A DNA stretch of 5,658 nt from positions 1-5,658 of the forward strand of contig CALKVR010001391.1 of the NCBI GenBank assembly GCA_938004815.1, in the 5' to 3' direction. The notes below the pieces were generated by a model. It made no database searches. It was not told the DNA's origin and was given only the letters and a program-made list of their open reading frames with translations. Both the position numbers and the translations under genes were made by a program. This document shows, in pieces, positions 1-4,882 of the stretch. This stretch comes from an uncultured Polyangiaceae bacterium. GTDB taxonomy: Bacteria > Myxococcota_A > Polyangia > Polyangiales > Polyangiaceae. Each line of letters starts with the position of its first letter. Within the stretch, counting starts at the first letter, position 1.

Positions 1-78
1 CCCGCCGGCTGGTCGCCGGCGCGGGCCCAGCGCTTCGGAGAGGCGCTCGTCGACGTGCTCGCGCGCTACCTGGCGTGA
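1..78 (+). CDS. 3' end of an unidentified gene (partial, C-terminal 25 residues)
   Basis: Reading from base 1, the frame encodes 25 residues ending in ARAQRFGEALVDVLARYLA and stops at TGA 76-78. Nearly every codon ends in G or C, as in the confirmed genes of this window, and the peptide reads like an amphipathic C-terminal helix. This supports a real gene entering from the left edge. The fragment is too short to name a family; hydrolases and many other enzymes end in a helix of this kind. It converges on the dehydrogenase gene with no spacer: its stop codon is directly followed by the complement of the other gene's stop. Any transcription terminator for either gene must therefore lie inside the other's coding sequence. 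That the gene is real is likely; its function is unknown. Confidence 0.55.
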   Translation, partial: PAGWSPARAQRFGEALVDVLARYLA

Positions 79-1569
79 TCAGCTCATCCAGGTGGCGTCC
101 TTCTGGAGCGCCCACTTGCTCGTGATCTTGCGCTGGCGGGTCCAGAACCGGTAGCCGTCCCAGCCCGTCATGTTGCCGTGGCCGAAGGCGCTGTCGTTCC
201 AGCCGCCGAAGCCGAAGGGCTCGCGGGGCACGGGGACGCCGATGTTGACGCCGCACATGCCGGCCTCGACCCGCTCCATCACCCGGCGCGCCACGTCGCC
301 GCTCGTGGTGTAGACGCTGGAGGCGTTGCCGTAGGGGTTCTTGTTCTCGATGTCGATCGCGCGCTCGAGGTTGGGGACGCGCACGACGCTCAGGACTGGC
401 CCGAAGATCTCTTCGCGCGCGGCGGGCATCGAGGGGTCGACGTTGTCGATGATGGTCGGGCCGACCCAGTAGCCGGAGTCGGTGCCCTTCTTGCTGCGCC
501 CGTCGAGGACGATCTTGGCGCCCGACTTCTCGGCCGCCTCGATGTACCCGCGGATGCGCTCGACGCTGGCCGCGTTCGTGATGGGGCCCATGTCTTGGCC
601 GGTCACGAGCTTCTCGGCGCGGGCGCGGACCGCGTCGAGGATGTGATCGACCTTGCCCACCGCAACGAGCACGGCCGCGGCCATGCAGCGCTGGCCCGCG
701 CAGCCGGTGAACGAGGCGACCACGTTGTCGGCGGTGAGATCGACGTCGGCGTCGGGGACGACGATGAGGTGGTTCTTGGCGCCGCCGAGGCAGAGGGCGC
801 GCTTGCCCTCCATCGAGGCGCGGCCGTAGACCGCCTTGGCCACCTTGGTCGAGCCGACGAAGCCGACCGCCTTGATGTCGGGGTGGTCGCAGAACGCCTC
901 GACGACCTCACGCCCGCCCTGGACGATGTTGAACACGCCCGTCGGCAGGCCGGCCTCTTTCAGGAGCTCGGCGAGGCGCATCGACGTGAGCGGCACCTGC
1001 TCGCTCGGCTTCAGGATGAACGCGTTCCCGCCGACGAGGGCCTGCGGCATCATCCACAGGGGGACCATGAGGGGGAAGTTGAACGGCGTGACGCCGGCGA
1101 CGACCCCGAGCGGCTCGTAGGTGATCTCGCAGGCGACACCGCGGCTCACCTCGAGCTGGTTGCCGGCGGCGAGGTTCGGGAGCGAGCAGCCGTACTCGAC
1201 GCACTCGATGCCCTTTTCGACCTCGGCCTTGGCCTCGGAGAAGATCTTGCCGTTCTCGTGCGAGACGAGCCAGCTGAGCTCCTCGATGTTCTTCTCCATC
1301 AGCTCGCGCAGCTTGTAGAGCACGTGCGCGCGATCGCGGATCGGCCACTCGCGCCACTCGGCGAACGCCTTTTTCCCGGAGGCGACGGCGGCGTCGACGT
1401 CTTCGCGGCCGCTCATCACGACCTTGGCCATCGGCTTGCCCCAGCGCGGGTTCAGCACCTCGAGCGTCGCCTTGGACGACATCGGATCGGACCAGGCGCC
1501 GCCCACGTAGTTGCGGGCGGGGACGAACTCGGCGAACTCGTAGCTCTTGGCGGAAAACGCGGGGATCAT
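79..1569 (-). CDS. mmsA: CoA-acylating (methyl)malonate-semialdehyde dehydrogenase
   Basis: This 496-aa aldehyde dehydrogenase is of the MmsA/IolA type. The family oxidises malonate or methylmalonate semialdehyde with NAD+ and CoA, releasing CO2 and forming acetyl-CoA or propionyl-CoA in the cytoplasm. Visible landmarks are TPFNFP with the oxyanion Asn164, the cofactor-site KPSE (Lys187), FVGST (237-241), GGAKNH (262-267), the catalytic CAGQRC with Cys295 preceded by Arg294, and EEIFGP with Glu387. GAKNH replaces the ELGGK general-base Glu of ordinary aldehyde dehydrogenases, which is the hallmark of this CoA-dependent family. Length is normal for the family. One oddity is EVEKGIE around 116-122: the conserved Arg of the family is Lys119. 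The C-terminal PREPFGFGG (448-456) also points to a side branch rather than classic IolA. The ATG at 1569 follows a GGAGG by 4 nt. The gene lies 81 nt downstream of dihydropyrimidinase, probably co-transcribed, which fits a role in beta-alanine or 3-aminoisobutyrate disposal. The exact substrate is inferred. Confidence 0.9.
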   Translation of the reverse strand: MIPAFSAKSYEFAEFVPARNYVGGAWSDPMSSKATLEVLNPRWGKPMAKVVMSGREDVDAAVASGKKAFAEWREWPIRDRAHVLYKLRELMEKNIEELSWLVSHENGKIFSEAKAEVEKGIECVEYGCSLPNLAAGNQLEVSRGVACEITYEPLGVVAGVTPFNFPLMVPLWMMPQALVGGNAFILKPSEQVPLTSMRLAELLKEAGLPTGVFNIVQGGREVVEAFCDHPDIKAVGFVGSTKVAKAVYGRASMEGKRALCLGGAKNHLIVVPDADVDLTADNVVASFTGCAGQRCMAAAVLVAVGKVDHILDAVRARAEKLVTGQDMGPITNAASVERIRGYIEAAEKSGAKIVLDGRSKKGTDSGYWVGPTIIDNVDPSMPAAREEIFGPVLSVVRVPNLERAIDIENKNPYGNASSVYTTSGDVARRVMERVEAGMCGVNIGVPVPREPFGFGGWNDSAFGHGNMTGWDGYRFWTRQRKITSKWALQKDATWMS

Positions 1570-1572
1570 GCT

Positions 1573-1590
1573 GCCTCCGGAAGAGGAGGC
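1573..1590 (-). promoter_or_regulatory. Hairpin that buries the mmsA Shine-Dalgarno sequence
   Basis: On the minus strand the bases read GCCTCC-TCTTCC-GGAGGC, a perfect 6-bp inverted repeat with a 6-nt loop, followed by AGC and the ATG of mmsA. The right arm contains the GGAGG ribosome-binding site (1574-1578), so in the folded mRNA the site would be paired. An 8-bp palindrome, TTCTAGAA (1591-1598), lies directly upstream. The inverted repeat is seen directly. Its use as a translational switch, or simply as a throttle on the second gene of the operon, is inference. A polypurine SD meeting a complementary CCTCC by chance in GC-rich DNA is the plain alternative. Confidence 0.45.
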
Positions 1591-1624
1591 TTCTAGAACG
1601 AACCCGCGGGCGGTGGAAGCCCCC

Positions 1625-1639
1625 CGGCCGGACGGGCCG
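1625..1639 (-). other. Small intercistronic hairpin between dihydropyrimidinase and mmsA
   Basis: In the 81-nt gap, the minus strand reads CGGCC-CGTCC-GGCCG, a 5-bp perfect stem with a 5-nt loop, starting 11 nt after the dihydropyrimidinase stop. No run of T follows it, so it does not look like an intrinsic terminator. It could protect the upstream mRNA 3' end or cause partial uncoupling of the two genes, but such short GC stems are common by chance at this base composition. Confidence 0.2.
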
Positions 1640-1650
1640 AGGGAGCGGCG

Positions 1651-3108
1651 CTATTTCTTGGGCTTCTCGCGCTTGACCGCGGTGGGCTCGGCGAGACGGT
1701 TCTTGGTCGTCTGCGCGTCCCAGTAGCTGGGGAAGCAGGGCCGCTCGACGTGCTTGCCGGCGCCCTTGGTCGTGGAGAGCTTGTCGTTCTCCCAGACCAC
1801 GCTGCCGCGCGAGAGGGTGACGGCGGCGTTGCCGGTGATCGTCATGCCCTCGTAGATGTTGAAGTCGATGTTCTGGTGATGCGTCTTGGCCGAGATGGTC
1901 CGCGTCTTGTCCGGGTCCCACACGACGATGTCGGCGTCGGCGCCGGGGGCGATGGTGCCCTTCTTGGGGAACACGTTGAAGATCTTGGCCGCGTTGGCGC
2001 TCGTCGCGGCGACGAACTCGCTCGGGGTGAGGCGGCCGGTGCGCACGCCGTGGTGCCAGAGGATGCCCATGCGGTCCTCGACGCCGCCGGTGCCGTTCGG
2101 GATCTTGCGAAAGTCGTCGAGGCCAGCCTGCTTTTGCGGGGTGCAGAAGCAGCAGTGATCGGTGGCGGTGGTGTTGAGGATACCGGCCTGGAGGCCCCGC
2201 CAAAGGGCGGCCTGGTGCTCCTTGGACCGGAAGGGCGGGCTCATCACGTAGTGCGCGGCCTTGTTCCAGTCGGGATCGCGGTAGACCGAGTCGTCGATGA
2301 CGAGGTGCTGCGAGAGGACCTCGGCGAACACGCGCTGGCCCTCGAGGCGGGCGCGGGTGACGGCCTCGAGGGCGTCGATGCACGAGGTGTGGACGAGGTA
2401 GATCGGCACCCCGAGGACCTCGGCGATGCGGATGGCGCGGTTCGCGGCCTCACCCTCGACCTCGGGCGGACGCGAGAGCGGGTGACCCTCCGGACCGGTG
2501 ATGCCGCGCTCGAAGACCTCTTTTTGGAGGCGGAAGACGAGCTCACCGTTCTCGGCGTGCACCGTGCACAGCGCGCCGAGCTCACGCGCGCGCGAGAAGC
2601 TCGAGACGAGCACCTCGTCGTCGCACATGATCGCGCCCTTGTAGGCCATGAAGTGCTTGAAGCTGTTGACGCCGTGCTCCTTGGTCAGCGTGCCCATGTC
2701 GGCGTGCACGCTGTCGTCCCACCAGGTGATGGCGACGTGGAACGAGTAGTCGGCGGCGCTCTTCTCGGCCCAGCCGCGCCACTCTTTGTAGGCGTCGAGG
2801 ATGCGCTGCTTGGGGTTGGGGATGACGAAGTCGATGATCATCGTCGTCCCGCCGGCGGCGGCCGCGCTCGTCCCGCTGAAGAAGTCTTCGCTCGCCACCG
2901 TGCCCATGAAGGGCAGCTCCATGTGCGTGTGCGGGTCGATGCCGCCCGGCATGACGTAGGCGCCCGACGCGTCGATGACGCGCGCGCCCGCCGGAGCCTC
3001 GACGTCCTTGGCGACCGCGCTCACGGTCTCGCCCACGATGAGCACGTCGGCTCGCCGCTCGCCCTCGGCCGTCACGACCGTACCGCCCCGAATCACGCTT
3101 GCTGCCAT
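1651..3108 (-). CDS. hydA: Dihydropyrimidinase / D-hydantoinase
   Basis: This 485-aa cytoplasmic metal-dependent amidohydrolase belongs to the hydantoinase/dihydropyrimidinase family. The family hydrolyses dihydrouracil and dihydrothymine to N-carbamoyl-beta-alanine and N-carbamoyl-3-aminoisobutyrate, the second step of reductive pyrimidine breakdown, and often accepts hydantoins. The complete two-metal site is present: His60 and His62 in GIDPHTHMELP, the carboxylated Lys151 in NSFKHFMAYKG, His184 in VHAEN, His240 in LVHTS, and Asp317 in TATDHCCF. Substrate-contacting positions known for the family are also present: Tyr156, Ser290 in YVMSPP and Asn338 in IPNGTGG. The TDHCCFCTPQKQAG and DDFRKIPNGTGG segments match the dihydropyrimidinase branch rather than allantoinase or dihydroorotase. 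The C-terminus is a Lys-rich tail ending in REKPKK. The ATG at 3108 follows AGAGGAG by 6 nt, and the N-terminus IRGGTVVTAEG is typical of the family. It is the first gene of a unit with mmsA. Whether the natural substrate is dihydropyrimidine or a hydantoin cannot be told from sequence; the mmsA neighbour favours pyrimidines. Confidence 0.95.
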   Translation of the reverse strand: MAASVIRGGTVVTAEGERRADVLIVGETVSAVAKDVEAPAGARVIDASGAYVMPGGIDPHTHMELPFMGTVASEDFFSGTSAAAAGGTTMIIDFVIPNPKQRILDAYKEWRGWAEKSAADYSFHVAITWWDDSVHADMGTLTKEHGVNSFKHFMAYKGAIMCDDEVLVSSFSRARELGALCTVHAENGELVFRLQKEVFERGITGPEGHPLSRPPEVEGEAANRAIRIAEVLGVPIYLVHTSCIDALEAVTRARLEGQRVFAEVLSQHLVIDDSVYRDPDWNKAAHYVMSPPFRSKEHQAALWRGLQAGILNTTATDHCCFCTPQKQAGLDDFRKIPNGTGGVEDRMGILWHHGVRTGRLTPSEFVAATSANAAKIFNVFPKKGTIAPGADADIVVWDPDKTRTISAKTHHQNIDFNIYEGMTITGNAAVTLSRGSVVWENDKLSTTKGAGKHVERPCFPSYWDAQTTKNRLAEPTAVKREKPKK

Positions 3109-3114
3109 GGTGAG

Positions 3115-3121
3115 CTCCTCT
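3115..3121 (-). promoter_or_regulatory. Ribosome-binding site of dihydropyrimidinase
   Basis: The minus strand reads AGAGGAG, then CTCACC, then ATG at 3108. Spacing and sequence are good for a Shine-Dalgarno site and settle the start codon. Unlike the mmsA site, it is not in an obvious stable hairpin. Confidence 0.75.
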
Positions 3122-3127
3122 GAGAGT

Positions 3128-3156
3128 GGTCTAGTCGATCGCGGGTTGAGGGAAAA
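3128..3156 (-). promoter_or_regulatory. Candidate promoter of the hydA-mmsA unit
   Basis: On the minus strand TTTTCC (3156-3151), a 17-nt spacer and TAGACC (3133-3128) form a weak -35/-10 arrangement. Transcription beginning seven bases after the hexamer would start at A3121 and give a 13-nt leader that begins with the AGAGGAG ribosome-binding site. The -10 shares the seven bases CTAGACC with the element before the NAGPA gene (4870-4876). The match to the housekeeping consensus is poor and the -35 coincides with the T-run of the upstream terminator candidate, so this is tentative. Confidence 0.3.
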
Positions 3157-3173
3157 GCCGGCCGAACGCCGCC
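3153..3173 (-). terminator. Weak intrinsic terminator candidate after the lipoprotein gene
   Basis: Immediately after the lipoprotein TGA, the minus strand reads GGCGGC-GTTCG-GCCGGC-TTTT. Four inner base pairs (CGGC with GCCG) are perfect, then comes a G-G mismatch and one more pair, followed by four T. Position and T-run suggest Rho-independent termination that separates the lipoprotein transcript from the pyrimidine genes. The stem and T-run are both short, so termination may be partial or absent. Confidence 0.4.
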
Positions 3174-3174
3174 C

Positions 3175-3789
3175 TCAGGGGCAGGGGGGCAGATCCGGCA
3201 CGCGGCAAAGGTGGAAGGAGCCGGTTATCGGTGTCGATGTGCCGTCGGTCCCGTTCGCCGTCCCCTCGAACGTTCCTCGGACCGAGCCGCCGACCTCGCC
3301 CACGTTCAGGAAGTCGACGTCGACCAACGCGAGAACGTACACGTCGTCGCCGACCGAGTAGTTTCCGGTAGCAGGACCCGGCTCCGGCGCGAACAGCGAG
3401 GCGTCGCCGGCGTTCGGCTCGCACGCGCTCATGTGGAACCCGGACGCGCATTCGCCGCCGGGGCTGTACCGGGCCACCGGAAACGGATCGCGACCGCAGC
3501 CGCTGAAGTATTGCCCGAGCACGGGTCCGTCGACCTCGAAGTAATAGCCATCGTCCAGGATGACCGGGCACTCGACGGATGCCCCGCCTCCGCCGCCTGC
3601 GCCCGCGCTCGTCGACGTCGCGAACGAGGCGGTGGAGGAGGCAGCCGCGGTCACGCCGTTGGAGCCGGCGCCCGTGCTCGCCGCGCTCGCTGTTGCGCCC
3701 CCGGTGCCGCCGTCGTCGGGCACGATCTGCACCTCGCTGCATGCGCACGAGAGCACGACGATACCGGCAGCCGCCCGACGTGAAGTCAT
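3175..3789 (-). CDS. Putative secreted lipoprotein with Ser/Thr/Gly-rich linker and six-Cys domain
   Basis: I do not recognise a named family. The 204-aa product starts MTSRRAAAGIVVLSCAC: two Arg, a short hydrophobic stretch, then Cys15 and Cys17, either of which could be the lipidated residue (VLSC or SCAC; neither is a perfect lipobox). Residues 27-72 are a low-complexity Gly/Ala/Ser/Thr linker ending in a run of five Gly. This is a stalk often seen between the lipid anchor and the folded domain in myxobacterial surface proteins. Residues 73-204 form the domain, with Cys at 74, 98, 114, 123, 195 and 203, enough for three disulfides, and a beta-rich stretch with GGSVRGTFEG and ITGSFHLCRV. 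The likely location is the outer membrane or cell surface. The frame stays open far upstream of 3789, but that part overlaps the divergent gene and lacks signal character, so ATG 3789 is preferred. No Shine-Dalgarno sequence precedes it; TACGAT six bases upstream suggests a leaderless mRNA. The function is unknown. Confidence 0.75.
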   Translation of the reverse strand: MTSRRAAAGIVVLSCACSEVQIVPDDGGTGGATASAASTGAGSNGVTAAASSTASFATSTSAGAGGGGGASVECPVILDDGYYFEVDGPVLGQYFSGCGRDPFPVARYSPGGECASGFHMSACEPNAGDASLFAPEPGPATGNYSVGDDVYVLALVDVDFLNVGEVGGSVRGTFEGTANGTDGTSTPITGSFHLCRVPDLPPCP

Positions 3790-3795
3790 GGGCCG

Positions 3796-3801
3796 ATCGT
3801 A
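3796..3801 (-). promoter_or_regulatory. -10-like element placing the start site at the lipoprotein ATG
   Basis: The minus strand reads TACGAT, then CGGCCC, then ATG at 3789. TACGAT matches TAnnnT of the -10 consensus, and the six-base gap puts the expected transcription start on the A of the start codon. No purine-rich ribosome site is visible before the ATG, in agreement with leaderless translation. No good -35 is seen 16-19 nt upstream. The rest of the 174-bp divergent region holds a short GCCCC-GAT-GGGGC stem (3824-3836) and no other clear signal. Confidence 0.35.
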
Positions 3802-3891
3802 CGGCGTTCCGCGGTGCGGCGCTGCCCCGATGGGGCGCTCGCGCTCGCTCCCCGCGCGGCGCTGGACCGGAAATCGGGCCAGCACCGCGGG

Positions 3892-3921
3892 TTGACGGTC
3901 TGCCGCCGCGTTGGATCGGAT
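3892..3921 (+). promoter_or_regulatory. Candidate promoter of the 291-aa protein gene
   Basis: TTGACG (3892-3897) is a close match to the TTGACA -35 consensus. At 18 nt spacing lies TCGGAT (3916-3921), a poor -10 that keeps only the first T and the final AT. This would give a leader of roughly 35 nt containing the GGAGG at 3951. The -35 is notable in such GC-rich DNA, but the -10 is weak, so confidence is low. Confidence 0.3.
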
Positions 3922-3950
3922 CTTGTGAATGACGTCTCCCGAGTCACCAC

Positions 3951-3955
3951 GGAGG
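3951..3955 (+). promoter_or_regulatory. Ribosome-binding site that fixes the start at ATG 3964
   Basis: GGAGG followed by an 8-nt spacer and ATG 3964. An in-frame ATG at 3814 would add 50 residues, but that extension is Arg-rich, looks non-coding and has no comparable site. The later start is therefore chosen. Confidence 0.75.
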
Positions 3956-3963
3956 ACGGAGCC

Positions 3964-4839
3964 ATGGGCTGTTTGATCGAAGGTTACGTTCTGTGCCCGT
4001 ACCGCTCGGGGGCGCGCGATCGGTTTCGTTGGGCGTTCGGCGTGCTCGCGCCGAGCGGCTTCGCCACGAACGACGGCAGCGAGCGCTCGTGGATGGAGGT
4101 GCAGTTCGCCCTGAGAGGGTGGCAGCCCAGGCTCCGCGCGCGCCTGCGGTTCCTCCAGCCCGAGCGGCACCGCGTCGAGGTCTTCGACGGCGAGCGTTTC
4201 CAGCCGACTGATCGGTTGGTCGTCGACGGCGAGCCTCTGGTGCCGTTCGAGGAGGGGCGCCTCTGCGAGATCGACTTCGATCTCCCGCTCGGCGGCGGCG
4301 ACCTGACGCTCGCGGTCGAGGGCCTCTGCTCCGACGAGGTCCTGCGGGATCGCTTCGGCATGATCGCCGGGCGCGTCCGGCGTGAGTCTCGCCGCCTCGA
4401 GATGGAGGTGCGCGTCGGCTTCGTGGCCGCGCCGCTGCGGCGCCGCTCGAAGGCGCTCGGCGTGATGCGCCTCCGCGTCGAGAACGTGACGTTCGTCGAT
4501 CCCGACGCGACGACGGGCGACGTCCTGCTCGCCTCGGCCGTCTCGGCTCACGTGGTCGTCTCCGTCGAGAACGGCGCGTTCGTCCCCACCGAGGACCCGC
4601 CGGCGTACGCCGCGCCGGTCGTGGCCGCGTGCCGCAGCGAGGGGGCCACGCCCATCGTCGCCAACGATGGCGGCAGCGAGCTCCTCGTCGCGGTTCCCTC
4701 GGCGGTCTCGGACGACTTCGCTGACGCTGCGAACGACGCGATCGAAGACCTGGAGGAGATCGAGGAGGGGGAGCTCATGGCCCTCCGGACGACGCGTTTC
4801 CCGCCGCCCGAGCCGGGGGCGCCGGCGATGGCGAGTTGA
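3964..4839 (+). CDS. Uncharacterised 291-aa protein with SAH...GxFV...DPP C-terminal motif
   Basis: I cannot name this gene with confidence. It has no signal peptide or membrane segment and looks cytoplasmic. The N-terminus (MGCLIEGYVLCPYRSGARDR) leads into a region rich in Arg and beta-forming residues (about 40-175), with alternating strands such as LRARLRFLQP and LEMEVRVGFVAAP and a RLRVENVT strand near 170-176. The C-terminal third carries SAHVVVSVENGAFVPTEDPP (194-213), an AAC (221-223), then a strongly acidic segment (DAIEDLEEIEEGE, 258-270) followed by LMALRTTRFPPPEP. From memory, this order (S-H, GxFV, DPP, AC, an acidic EI-E, then L-LR) resembles hypothetical proteins in actinobacterial [NiFe]-hydrogenase clusters. 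This is an unverified recollection, not a search result. No hydrogenase genes are visible here. Codon use matches its neighbours. The gene is followed 43 nt later by the NAGPA gene on the same strand; a shared transcript is possible. Confidence 0.8.
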   Translation: MGCLIEGYVLCPYRSGARDRFRWAFGVLAPSGFATNDGSERSWMEVQFALRGWQPRLRARLRFLQPERHRVEVFDGERFQPTDRLVVDGEPLVPFEEGRLCEIDFDLPLGGGDLTLAVEGLCSDEVLRDRFGMIAGRVRRESRRLEMEVRVGFVAAPLRRRSKALGVMRLRVENVTFVDPDATTGDVLLASAVSAHVVVSVENGAFVPTEDPPAYAAPVVAACRSEGATPIVANDGGSELLVAVPSAVSDDFADAANDAIEDLEEIEEGELMALRTTRFPPPEPGAPAMAS

Positions 4840-4870
4840 TCCTGCGCCGAGCGCGAGGCGGGACGCGTGC

Positions 4871-4876
4871 TAGACC
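4871..4876 (+). promoter_or_regulatory. -10-like element (TGCTAGACC) directly before the NAGPA start
   Basis: TG-C-TAGACC (4868-4876) looks like an extended -10 (TGnTAnnnT, last base not matching), followed by CGGGCC and GTG 4883. As with the lipoprotein gene, exactly six bases separate hexamer and start codon, placing the predicted transcript 5' end on the G of GTG. The TAG within it is also the in-frame stop that limits how far upstream the coding frame can begin. No -35 is evident. Confidence 0.35.
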
Positions 4877-4882
4877 CGGGCC

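Noticed and set aside
3..21. Hairpin CGCCGGC-TGGTC-GCCGGCG near the left edge as a terminator
   Set aside because: It lies inside the coding tail about 55 nt before the stop and has no T-run; GCCGGC repeats are common in GC-rich coding DNA.
178..1596. Long plus-strand open frame (472 codons) opposite mmsA
   Set aside because: Asp/Arg/His/Leu-rich translation without any family motif; it mirrors the high third-position GC of the well-supported mmsA on the other strand.
908..2383. Minus-strand open frame spanning the hydA-mmsA junction
   Set aside because: Out of frame with both enzymes, extremely Arg-rich, and crosses two convincing genes.
1750..3123. Long plus-strand open frame (457 codons) opposite dihydropyrimidinase
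   Set aside because: Same antisense artefact: the opposite strand has complete catalytic residues of a known enzyme, while this frame shows low-complexity Val/Gly/Asp/Arg sequence.
3824..3836. GCCCC-GAT-GGGGC stem in the divergent region as an operator
   Set aside because: Only 5 bp with a 3-nt loop and no second copy; expected by chance at this GC content.
3814..3963. Upstream start of the 291-aa protein at ATG 3814
   Set aside because: The extra 50 residues are Arg-rich without structure, no ribosome site is present there, and GGAGG at 3951 fits ATG 3964.
3790..4551. N-terminal extension of the lipoprotein frame upstream of ATG 3789
   Set aside because: It lies antisense to the 291-aa gene, which has a good ribosome-binding site, and it would bury the signal sequence in the middle of the protein.
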